Below are positions 8,719 through 16,730 of a stretch of 64,000 nucleotides of DNA, piece after piece; the first letter of the stretch is position 1, and each line of letters starts with the position of its first letter. This DNA is from Betaproteobacteria bacterium (GTDB lineage Bacteria; Pseudomonadota; Gammaproteobacteria; Burkholderiales; Rhodocyclaceae), in assembly GCA_009781175.1 (NCBI GenBank), contig WQYQ01000002.1, positions 186,001 through 250,000 on the forward strand, read 5' to 3'. The position numbers were made by a program, and so were the translations under genes. Under the pieces are notes generated by a model. That model saw only the letters and a program-made list of their open reading frames with translations. It made no database searches and was not told where the DNA came from.

Positions 8719-9681
8719 TTAACTCACACGTTCCAGGGCGTCCGCGAATTCGAAAACGTCCATCGTGCAACCGTAGGTGGCCACGTTGTAGATCGGCGCG
8801 TTGGTGTCGGTGTTGACGGCGATGATCGTCTCCACATGCTTCATTCCATGCAGATGCTGGACCGCGCCGGAAATGCCGAGGGCGATATAGAGCTTGCAGT
8901 TGCCGGCCACCTTGCCGGTCAAACCTACCTGATGCGGCTTCGGCAGCCAGCCGGAGTCGGCGACCGGACGCGAACAACCGAGGGTCGCGCCGATCTTCTC
9001 GGCCAGGGCGGCGAAGCGGGGCACATTCTTTTCGTCCTGAATGCCGCGCCCGATGGACATGATGAATTCCGCCTTACCGATATCGACGCCCGAGGACGGC
9101 GCTTCCTCGAATCCGTGATGCAGATAACGGCCGACAACTTCGCCAAGCTCGACCGCCAGGGGCGTCACGACGGCGGAACCAGCCTCCTCCGGCGCTTTGA
9201 ACGTAGCGCCGCGAATCGTGAGGACAACCACCGGCATGCCCGGGAAATCGAGATCCACATTCACTTTGTTGCCGAACCCGCTGCGCGTCGCGCGCAGCCC
9301 AGCCTCAGTCACCTCCAGTCCGAAAACGTCGGCGGCAAAACCGCTGCCCAGGCGGACAGCGAGGGGCGAAGCGAAGCTGGTCCCGCTCGCCGAGTGCCCA
9401 ACCAGGATCAATGTCGGCTCGCAGCGGGTGGCCGCCGCGCAAACCGCCTCTTCATAGACCGCCGCATCGAAATGGGGGTTGTCTGTCTGCGCCAGCAGAA
9501 TCTCGTCCACGCCCTGCCGGTTGAGCGCCTCAACAAAATCGGCGGGACTCTCGCCCACCACCAGGACGCGCAGCGGACCGCCCAAACGCTCCTTCACCGC
9601 CAATGCCGCGCCGATCAGCTCGCGGCTAAGGTCCGCCAGCACGCCTCGGGTATGTTCGGCGACAATCAAAATTCCACTCAT
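8719..9681 (-). CDS. etfA: Electron transfer flavoprotein alpha subunit
   Basis: A 320-residue ETF alpha chain. The C-terminal FAD-binding half is recognisable: SRPVADSGW, QVGLTGKVAGNCKLYIALGI, SGAVQHLHGMK and the NTDTNAPI stretch. It pairs with an ETF beta chain to accept electrons from flavin dehydrogenases. Its ATG overlaps the stop of the upstream EtfB-fusion gene as ATGA, so the two chains are translationally coupled and made in a fixed ratio. A terminator follows immediately, making this a two-gene operon. Confidence 0.95.
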   Translation of the reverse strand: MSGILIVAEHTRGVLADLSRELIGAALAVKERLGGPLRVLVVGESPADFVEALNRQGVDEILLAQTDNPHFDAAVYEEAVCAAATRCEPTLILVGHSASGTSFASPLAVRLGSGFAADVFGLEVTEAGLRATRSGFGNKVNVDLDFPGMPVVVLTIRGATFKAPEEAGSAVVTPLAVELGEVVGRYLHHGFEEAPSSGVDIGKAEFIMSIGRGIQDEKNVPRFAALAEKIGATLGCSRPVADSGWLPKPHQVGLTGKVAGNCKLYIALGISGAVQHLHGMKHVETIIAVNTDTNAPIYNVATYGCTMDVFEFADALERVS

Positions 9682-12600
9682 GCTTTGACTCCCATCTTTT
9701 CCCGAATAATGGCGACGACCTTGGCGACAACTTCGTCGGCGCCGCCTTCCAGCATCGCCGCGCGCGTCGCTTGCGGTACAAAGATCTTGTTGATCTTGGC
9801 GGCCCGGTAGGCCGCCGCTTCGCCGTCCGCCTCAACGGTAACCACCGGCTTATCCTTGGCTTGCTTGACCATGCGCATCGTCGCGTAGCGCGGCACATTG
9901 GCCCCCGTCTGCATCGTAATCACCGCCGGGGCGGCGATTTCCACCCGGTGCAGCAGACCGCCTTCGAGTTCCCGCGTCACCTTGATGGCGCCGCCGCCGT
10001 CCCATTCCGTCGCCACCACCAAGGCCGCCCGCGGCAGGTTGAGCAACTTGGCCAAAGCAGCGCCGGTCGCCGCATTGGCCTGGTCGCCGGACTGAGCGCC
10101 GGTGAAAATGAGGTCCGGCTTCTCCTGCTCGGCGACGCCGGCCAGCACACGCGCGATGGCGATCGGGTCGGCATCGGCGAGACTGTCATTCCAGACCCGC
10201 ACGCCGCGGTGCGCGCCTTTCGCCAGGGCCTTGCGCAAAGTGTCCTCGGCGCCGGCGGGGCCGACCGTCACCGCCACCACCTCGCCCGCCCCCAAGACTT
10301 CAACGGTCTTGAGCGCCTGTTCAAGGGCCGTGTCGTCCCATTCGTTGAGCAGATATTCGAAATACTCGCCGGGGATGCTGCGCTGATCGGCGGAGAAGCT
10401 GAAATCGTCGCCGAGCTTGCCGATCTGCTTGACCGGCACGAGGATGCGCACGCCGTTCTTGGCCGGCGCCTCATACGCCGGCAGCACCGCCGGCTTCACG
10501 GGCTGCACTTGCCAGCCCAGGGCTTGAGCAACCGGCGTCAGCGCCACGGCGGGGGCCGCCGCAAGCGCGGGCGTCTCGACAGCGGAAGCCGCAACAGCCG
10601 CTGCGGCAGGAAGCATGCGGCCAGCCAGCACTTTGTCGAGACGCTCGCCGACGGCCGCGGCGACCCGCTCGGCGATCGCGGCGGTAATTTTCTCGGTCAG
10701 GCTCGGCAGGTCATGCAGGGAAATGGCATCGAGTTCGATCGCCTTGGCGACCAGCTCGGCAATATCCTCGACGACGAAATCCTTTTCGCAGCCAGCGGTT
10801 TTCCGGGCGTCTTCAAACATGGTGAGATCCTTGGGGCAGCAGGTAACAAAAACATCGATCCGGCCGAGGGCCGCCGCTTCGCGAATCCGCATCTCGGACG
10901 GTTTCTTGGTCCCCGGTTTGTCGGGAATCCAGATGCGCCCCCCGCCCGCGCCGCAGCAGAAAGAGTTGTCGCGGTTGCGCGGCATCTCGACCACTTGGCA
11001 GCCGATCAGCTCAAGCACCCGGCGCGGCGCGTCATAGCGTTTATTCAGGCGGCCGAGGTGGCAGGGGTCGTGAAAGGTGACCTTCAAACCCAAGGGCTGT
11101 TTGACTTTGAGCGCGCCGCTCTCCAGGAGGTCGCAAAGCAACTCTGTGTAATGAATAACCGGCGCAACCTTGCCGAAATCCGGGTACTCGTTATGCAAGG
11201 TGTTGAAGCTGTGCGGATCGGTCGTCACAACACGCTTGAAAGCTTTGGCCGCAGCCATCTGCTCCAGGTTGTGCTCCACCAGGGACTCGAAGAGCCCTTC
11301 CTCGCCGATCCGGCGCACGTCGTTGCCGGCCGTCTTTTCACCTTCGTAGAGCAGGCCGAAGTCCACCTTGGCGGCCTTGAAGATCCGCGCCACGGTGCGG
11401 CTGACCTTCTGATTGCGCGGATCGAAAGCAGCCTGGTCGCCGACGAACCAGAGCAGATCGGCGGCTTCCTGGCGGATGTCCTTGACCTTAAATTCCAGTT
11501 CCTTCGTCCATGCCCCCCGCTTGCGCCCCTGCTCGCCGAAACTGTTGCCGGAGGTGCCAATGGTATTCAGCATGGTCCGCAGCAGCGGGTCCAGGCTGTC
11601 GGTTTCGACCAGTTGCCGGCGCATCTTGATGATCTTCACCGGATGCTCGATGCCGACCGGGCAGATCTCCAGACATGCGCCACAGGCACGGCAAGACCAC
11701 AAGGTTTCCGGGTCGATGACGTCACCGATCAAACTCTTGCCGGGCAGATCGCGGCCCTTCGCCGCATTGTTGTGCAACCTCAGGTCGAGAATGAAATCGC
11801 GGGGACTGAGCGGATAGCCGGCCGCCCTGGCGGGACAGGCTTCATGACAGCGTCCGCATTTGGTGCAGGCGTCGAAATCGAGAAGATCCTTCCAGGAAAA
11901 ATCGGAAACTTTGCCAACCCCAACGGCTTCCGCATCCGGCGCCGGCTTAGGCAGGCGGCGCAGAGCCAAAGGATCGCGGGCCGCCAGAGAACCCATGGCG
12001 GCGAAGATATGCTTGGCCTTGTACCAAGGCAGGGTAACGATAAAGGTCAAAGCAGCCAGACCATGAAACCACCAGTTGACCGCGCGCACGCTACGCAGCG
12101 TATCTTCACCCGCGGCGGACAGCATGGCCCCGAGCAGCGCTCCGATTGGCTCCCAGGCTCCCCAGGCCGGGCGCTCCATGGCGTGACGCAGGCCCTCTTG
12201 GAGAAAACCCGTCAGGATGATGACCAGCAGGGCCCAAAGGAAAAGCCAATCCTCCACCTTCCAACGCCGAGCCGCTGGGCGTAAATCCTGTTCGCCGGCA
12301 TAGCTGCGCCGATAGTCGAGTTTTTCGAGCTTGAAACTGCCGCGCCGCACCATCATCAGCACCAGACCGGCCGCCACGGCCAAGCCCGCGAAGTCGAGCA
12401 CCAGGCTGAATACCTTGAAGAAGCTCCCCTTCCAGAAGGTGATCCCGAACAGCGGCTTGGTGATGTCGTATTCAAGCGTAATGATCGAGGTGCCAATAAA
12501 CAGCAGGGCGAAGCCGAAGAAGATGGCTGCGTGGGCTGCCCCAGCATAGGGATCGCGGCGGCGCAGGGTGCGATGCGTGAGCAGATCCGCCGCCATGCGT

Positions 12601-12770
12601 TTGACGCCGGCGAAGCCGTCGAGCGCCACCGGCGAAGGACGGCCGCGCAGGTATTTGCGCATCGCGCCGGCGAATCCCCAGATAAAGATCCCGATGGCGG
12701 CAAACCCAATCAGGTAAAAGGCTGTGATGCTTGGGGGCGCCAGCCCCCAGAAGAGTGCTCTGGTTTCCAT
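9678..12770 (-). CDS. Fusion: membrane haem/Fe-S ETF:quinone oxidoreductase + EtfB
   Basis: One 1030-residue reading frame. Residues 15-260 hold about five membrane segments with His residues that could bind haem b (H80, H196, H236). Two 4Fe-4S motifs follow: C302/305/308/312 and C360/363/366/370. A CCG (HdrD-like) region contains FHDPC570 and C605-C606, with C644-C645 further on. An Ala-rich linker spans about 695-770. Residues 771-1030 are a full-length ETF beta subunit (starting NGVRILVPVKQIG). The front half resembles the EMO/DgcB family, which passes electrons from ETF to quinone. The fusion would tether ETF to its oxidase. The first CCG motif is degenerate: TTDPHSFNT stands where a Cys-rich motif is usual. 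The upstream region carries a -24/-12-like sequence. Confidence 0.9.
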   Translation of the reverse strand: METRALFWGLAPPSITAFYLIGFAAIGIFIWGFAGAMRKYLRGRPSPVALDGFAGVKRMAADLLTHRTLRRRDPYAGAAHAAIFFGFALLFIGTSIITLEYDITKPLFGITFWKGSFFKVFSLVLDFAGLAVAAGLVLMMVRRGSFKLEKLDYRRSYAGEQDLRPAARRWKVEDWLFLWALLVIILTGFLQEGLRHAMERPAWGAWEPIGALLGAMLSAAGEDTLRSVRAVNWWFHGLAALTFIVTLPWYKAKHIFAAMGSLAARDPLALRRLPKPAPDAEAVGVGKVSDFSWKDLLDFDACTKCGRCHEACPARAAGYPLSPRDFILDLRLHNNAAKGRDLPGKSLIGDVIDPETLWSCRACGACLEICPVGIEHPVKIIKMRRQLVETDSLDPLLRTMLNTIGTSGNSFGEQGRKRGAWTKELEFKVKDIRQEAADLLWFVGDQAAFDPRNQKVSRTVARIFKAAKVDFGLLYEGEKTAGNDVRRIGEEGLFESLVEHNLEQMAAAKAFKRVVTTDPHSFNTLHNEYPDFGKVAPVIHYTELLCDLLESGALKVKQPLGLKVTFHDPCHLGRLNKRYDAPRRVLELIGCQVVEMPRNRDNSFCCGAGGGRIWIPDKPGTKKPSEMRIREAAALGRIDVFVTCCPKDLTMFEDARKTAGCEKDFVVEDIAELVAKAIELDAISLHDLPSLTEKITAAIAERVAAAVGERLDKVLAGRMLPAAAAVAASAVETPALAAAPAVALTPVAQALGWQVQPVKPAVLPAYEAPAKNGVRILVPVKQIGKLGDDFSFSADQRSIPGEYFEYLLNEWDDTALEQALKTVEVLGAGEVVAVTVGPAGAEDTLRKALAKGAHRGVRVWNDSLADADPIAIARVLAGVAEQEKPDLIFTGAQSGDQANAATGAALAKLLNLPRAALVVATEWDGGGAIKVTRELEGGLLHRVEIAAPAVITMQTGANVPRYATMRMVKQAKDKPVVTVEADGEAAAYRAAKINKIFVPQATRAAMLEGGADEVVAKVVAIIREKMGVKA

Positions 12771-13144
12771 GGTCGGTTGAATTCGAGATGTGCAAAAAGA
12801 CTTTGCGATTCCAGAATCAACATTCGTGCCACTCGGGAAACAAAAACAATTCCCTATTTAAATCAATTCGTTAAACGACTTGAACGGGAAGAAGCATGCG
12901 CTGCAATAATTCAGCAACGCCCTGGGCGTGCTGCAATTCCCCATCAGCAGCGGTTTCGGTTCCCAGCGTCGGGATGCATAAAGCGCTGCATATTTCTGAT
13001 GGGACTGACCGTCCGGCCGAATATTAAATTTGCTCCCCCTGAATGGAGGCTAGACACAACCCGCAGGGGCAAGACGTCCTGTTCGCTACGCCCGCCTCGC
13101 CCATGCTCGATGCCCGCCTCACGCGGCTAGAGCGCAACGGCTGA
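12771..13144. other. 374-bp intergenic region between the defence island and the ETF operon
   Basis: Both flanking genes read leftward, so this is the downstream end of the helicase gene and the upstream region of the ETF operon. Besides the -24/-12-like site there is a short A+T-rich patch (12837-12870). I see no convincing gene, tRNA, inverted repeat or integration site here. Confidence 0.6.
12817..12832 (-). promoter_or_regulatory. Possible sigma-54 promoter of the EtfB-fusion operon
   Basis: The minus strand reads GTGGCACGAATGTTGA. The TGGCACG -24 block is perfect and the spacing fits, but the -12 dinucleotide is GA instead of GC. A start near 12806 would leave a leader of about 35 bases. 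The weak -12 lowers confidence; shared control with the ALDH gene would make sense. Confidence 0.45.
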
Positions 13145-15223
13145 CTACTTTTGCATCAAGTCCCGCAGAAACTCCGACTCCGGCTTCACCGCCGAGACAT
13201 GCAGTTGATCGCGGGCGCGGGTACAAGCCACATACAGCAACTGGCGCTCGGTATTGTAGATTTCGGTCAGCTCGGCCTCGTCGGCGGCAGTGTCGATGCG
13301 CACCTGTGAAGGAATGATTTCATCATCGCAGGCCATCACCGCGACCGCGCGGAATTCCATGCCCTTGGCCAGATGCATGGTAGTGATGCTAACGAAGCCC
13401 TCTTGCGTCGCCATGTCCTTGCCGAGCACGCGCCCCTGCAAGCCAGCGGCCTTTACTGTCGCCTGCGCGCGTGACAGTTCACTTTCGGATCGGACGAAGA
13501 CGCCGATTTCCTGCGGCAGCACGCCGCTGGTGTTGCATTGCTTCAACCATACGCCGACGGCCTGGCTTTCCGCCCCGGCATCGGCATAGCTGCAGACGGT
13601 CGGCTCCGGCCCATTGAACACGGAAATCGTGCCCTTGCGACTTTCGACGTTTCCGTCCACATCGGATACCTCGGGGCCGAGCAGCCGGTCGGCCTGCGAG
13701 CGAATCTGGTGTGAGGTACGGTAATTGATATTGAGTGTGCGCGAGCGACCACGCACCTCCACGCCCAGAGATTTCCACGAGAACGGCGTCTGGAAGATGC
13801 GTTGGCCGAGATCGCCGGCGAAGAACAGAGCATTGGCGCGGTTGCCGGCAATCGCTGCGAGAAAGCGCAATTGCTGCACGCCGATGTCCTGCGCCTCATC
13901 CACCACAATGTAATCGAATACCGGATGCTCGCGCTTGGGCATGGCTTCGGCCAGCTTCGCGAACATTTCGGCGGCCGTGATCTTGCCGGCCTGCTTCAAT
14001 TGCGCCTTCACCTTGGCGAACACCTGCCAATACAAAGCGCGCTGCGCCTCCGGCAGGCGCGTCTTGCGGCCCAGCCGCTTGGCGTCGCGGTAAGCCTCCC
14101 AGCCATCGATCTGCCAAGTATCCACCACATCATCCCACTCAGACAGCAGGAACGCAGCATTGGCTTTCAGGCCATCGACCTGCGTGGCAGCGGTCTTCAG
14201 CAGTGCGGAAATTTCATCGCGGCTGGCGAATACCGGTTTGCTGAATTCCGCCGAATACAAGCGAATACCGATGGCATCCATCGCAGCCACGTCAATACGC
14301 TCGCCGAGCTTGGGGGTGTTCCAGATTAGTCGGTACAAGTTGCCCCGAAGCGCGTTGGCCAGCATGTCGGAAAACGTGGAAAGCAGAACGCGCGCGTCTT
14401 CGTCCTTGCGTGCCAGATGCACGGCGCGGTGCAAGGCCACCACGGTCTTGCCCGTACCTGCCGAGCCGGACACGCGCGCCGCGCCGTTGTAATCGCGCTC
14501 GACCAGTTGGCGCTGCGCTGGATGCAGGAACACTGTCCACTTGTCCCACGGGTATTCCAGGGCACGGGTCAACTCGTCCGTATCGGACATGACGCGGAAG
14601 CGGCGTTGCGCATCCGGGTGCAGGAACGGATCGGTCCCCTTGCCCGCCACTTCCGGCAACATCGGTGTACCACCGGTTGCCAGTTCGAGCAGGGCTTCCG
14701 CGGCTTCGCCGGGCAGGTGGTCGGCCAGTTCAAGCAGCGAATCCTCGTCGGCAGCCTTCACATCGGCCAGCCATTCCTGCGGCACGCCATAGGCCAGCAG
14801 TTGCGCGTCACCGTATTTTGCGAACAGTTTTGACTTCTGCTGCCTGGTCGGCTTGCTGTCCTCGACGTACTTCGGAATAAAGACTTCCTCGACGCGCTCG
14901 CGTATTTCGACGAGTTGTGCCGCGCCGGTAGTCGGATGCACTTCCAGCTTGCGTCGCTCGGCCCACTGATAAGCCTTGTCGTGGTGATCGACGTAGCACA
15001 GCAGCAGGCTTTCCGCGATCTTGTGGACGATCAGGCGGATATCGCGGCTGACTCGCACCGACCAGAAATTCGGGTCTTTGGCGCGATCAAGCTTGTGAAA
15101 GCTGTGGCCGTTGCCCGTTGGGTCCACCTGCAAGTCGAAGGCCGTGGTCTTGACGAGCTTCTGCTCGTCGCCGGTAAGGCGGGCGAGGCTGGTGGTGAAG
15201 GTGTCGGCAATGCGGAAGTTCAT
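13145..15223 (-). CDS. SF1 helicase with RelE/ParE-like N-terminal domain
   Basis: 692 residues. Residues 1-95 look like a RelE/ParE-type toxin fold (SLARLTGDEQKLV, HKLDRAKDPNFWSVRVSRDIRLIVHK, LLLCYVDHHDKAYQWAERR). A linker follows, then a UvrD/Rep-type superfamily 1 helicase with Walker A GSAGTGKT (253-260), motif II DEAQD (442-446), an INYRTSHQIR motif IV-like stretch and a C-terminal YVACTRARD motif VI. It lies 20 bases after the previous gene at the end of a type III restriction island, so it is probably part of the same defence unit (inference). Whether the toxin-like domain cuts RNA or only binds is unknown. Confidence 0.85.
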   Translation of the reverse strand: MNFRIADTFTTSLARLTGDEQKLVKTTAFDLQVDPTGNGHSFHKLDRAKDPNFWSVRVSRDIRLIVHKIAESLLLCYVDHHDKAYQWAERRKLEVHPTTGAAQLVEIRERVEEVFIPKYVEDSKPTRQQKSKLFAKYGDAQLLAYGVPQEWLADVKAADEDSLLELADHLPGEAAEALLELATGGTPMLPEVAGKGTDPFLHPDAQRRFRVMSDTDELTRALEYPWDKWTVFLHPAQRQLVERDYNGAARVSGSAGTGKTVVALHRAVHLARKDEDARVLLSTFSDMLANALRGNLYRLIWNTPKLGERIDVAAMDAIGIRLYSAEFSKPVFASRDEISALLKTAATQVDGLKANAAFLLSEWDDVVDTWQIDGWEAYRDAKRLGRKTRLPEAQRALYWQVFAKVKAQLKQAGKITAAEMFAKLAEAMPKREHPVFDYIVVDEAQDIGVQQLRFLAAIAGNRANALFFAGDLGQRIFQTPFSWKSLGVEVRGRSRTLNINYRTSHQIRSQADRLLGPEVSDVDGNVESRKGTISVFNGPEPTVCSYADAGAESQAVGVWLKQCNTSGVLPQEIGVFVRSESELSRAQATVKAAGLQGRVLGKDMATQEGFVSITTMHLAKGMEFRAVAVMACDDEIIPSQVRIDTAADEAELTEIYNTERQLLYVACTRARDQLHVSAVKPESEFLRDLMQK

Positions 15224-15243
15224 CAGTCGCTACCTGATGAAGT

Positions 15244-15618
15244 TCACGCGGAGCGATACAGACAGTCGCGATCAACCGCGAATTTCTTCAGCCGTTTCGC
15301 CAGCTTTCTGCACTCCTTTTCGGCAAGTGCACCGAAATCGACAACTGCGTGCGCTGCGTTTCCAGCAACCGAGTCAGCGCGATACGTCAGCTCGGCCGAC
15401 ACGACTTCCCCGCCGCTGACGGCCCAAACACCTACCGACTCCAGCCCCAGAGTTGCGGTGTAGTGCTGATATGAATCTGCCCCCGTGATCTGGTCGCCGT
15501 CATAGACAGACAACCTGCCGTCGTCCTTCGGGAACGGAAAAAAGGCTTGGCTGGAGACTTCGCCATCGGGAAAGAATTTCGGATGCACTTGGCGCAACAG
15601 CAATGTCTGATCGTTCAT
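15244..15618 (-). CDS. Hypothetical protein in the restriction island
   Basis: 124 residues from the ATG that overlaps the preceding stop as ATGA; a longer ORF start at 15669 would run further into that gene. I do not recognise the family. The first half is DGEVSSQAFFPFPKDDGRLSVYDGDQI, and the C-terminus is basic (KECRKLAKRLKKFAVDRDC). No membrane segment or signal peptide is seen. The tight coupling with the 366-residue protein upstream and the helicase 20 bases downstream suggests a shared job. Confidence 0.75.
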   Translation of the reverse strand: MNDQTLLLRQVHPKFFPDGEVSSQAFFPFPKDDGRLSVYDGDQITGADSYQHYTATLGLESVGVWAVSGGEVVSAELTYRADSVAGNAAHAVVDFGALAEKECRKLAKRLKKFAVDRDCLYRSA

Positions 15619-16715
15619 GCTTGGCGCGCCTTGATGTTGTCGCTCAGGAAAGCGAACAGCGCCTGCCAACCGACGGCATCGAGATTGAAGTCGCGCTCCA
15701 CGTCCTCTCCATTCGCACCGAAGGCATGGAAACTTGCTTGCAAAGCAATCAGGTCAATATCCAGCGAAGGATCACCTTCGGCCTTCCATTCGAGCAGCAG
15801 GTTTCCGTCCTGCTTGGGCACGATCTGCGGTAAAGGCAATTTATCGTGATAGTCAGCAATCAGTTGCTCAGAGACGAATGCCAGCTTGTCGGTATCGGGG
15901 GCCAAGCCGCCACCTTCGAACCAGCCGTCTTGAATCTGTGAAATCTCGTCAAACCGCGCAGAGATGGCGTAGTTCTTGGTGATATCAAGCAAATCAACCG
16001 AGATCACTTTTTGCAGGTGATCCCAAGCATCATAGGTCCCAATACCAAGCACGCTGATCAAATGACGCGGGCGTCCGGCATAGGTACGCGCATTATTGTG
16101 AAACGAATCAGGCATTGGAACTGTGGCTTGCCCACCATCCATCAGCCTAAGACGGAACGTGGAGTTCTTGAAATCCACTTCCTCAATATGGCCGATTATG
16201 GAAATTTCACGCTCATATACTTGATCGGCAGCCAGCACTAGTTGCTTGCGCTTGTCTTGGGTAAGGCGCGCGGAATCGTTTACATCCGGCAGTGGTAACT
16301 CCAGTGCCTCGTCTTCGCGCAGCGAGCGACCGAATTGATTGAAATAGCCCAGCAGTTCCTTCGGAAAGTTCACAGGCAGAGCGGTTACTGGTGCAGCGAT
16401 ACACTGGGTAATCAGATCACGCGCCTTCTCGAAGTAATCCTGTTCACCGCCTTGCAAGGCAAGTGCACCAGCCATGACCAAGGCCAAAAGTGGCTTTGCA
16501 CTGCCTTCGTCAATTCGTTCAATGTCCAGACGGAAATTTGCGGCAAACCCCTTGGGCACGCGTTGCCTTTCAGGGTGGTCTTGCAGGTACAGATGCTTGG
16601 CTAACTCGATAATCAGGGCTTCATAGGCCGCAAGATCGCGCGCCACATCGACGGGCAAGGTATGCTCGTTGAAGCGTGCACCAGTGAACCGTGGTTGGGA
16701 AAAGTCTGTCTTCAT
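15615..16715 (-). CDS. Hypothetical protein downstream of mod
   Basis: 366 residues, soluble and acidic. The N-terminal third is predicted helical and contains PERQRVPKGFAANFRLDIERIDEGSAKPLL (written in parts: PERQRVPKGF, FRLDIERIDE). The middle (about 175-255) looks like a beta-rich module (ISIIGHIEEVDFKNSTFRL, HLISVLGIGTYDAW). I know no family. It starts 15 bases after the mod stop and overlaps the next gene by 4 bases, so it belongs to the mod transcription unit. It may be an accessory or sensing subunit of the restriction island, which is only inference from position. Confidence 0.75.
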   Translation of the reverse strand: MKTDFSQPRFTGARFNEHTLPVDVARDLAAYEALIIELAKHLYLQDHPERQRVPKGFAANFRLDIERIDEGSAKPLLALVMAGALALQGGEQDYFEKARDLITQCIAAPVTALPVNFPKELLGYFNQFGRSLREDEALELPLPDVNDSARLTQDKRKQLVLAADQVYEREISIIGHIEEVDFKNSTFRLRLMDGGQATVPMPDSFHNNARTYAGRPRHLISVLGIGTYDAWDHLQKVISVDLLDITKNYAISARFDEISQIQDGWFEGGGLAPDTDKLAFVSEQLIADYHDKLPLPQIVPKQDGNLLLEWKAEGDPSLDIDLIALQASFHAFGANGEDVERDFNLDAVGWQALFAFLSDNIKARQA

Positions 16716-16730
16716 ATGCCCTCAGCGGGT

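Noticed and set aside
9771-12284. 837-codon plus-strand ORF
   Set aside because: Antisense to the EtfB fusion. It has Arg/His/Gln-rich composition without domains.
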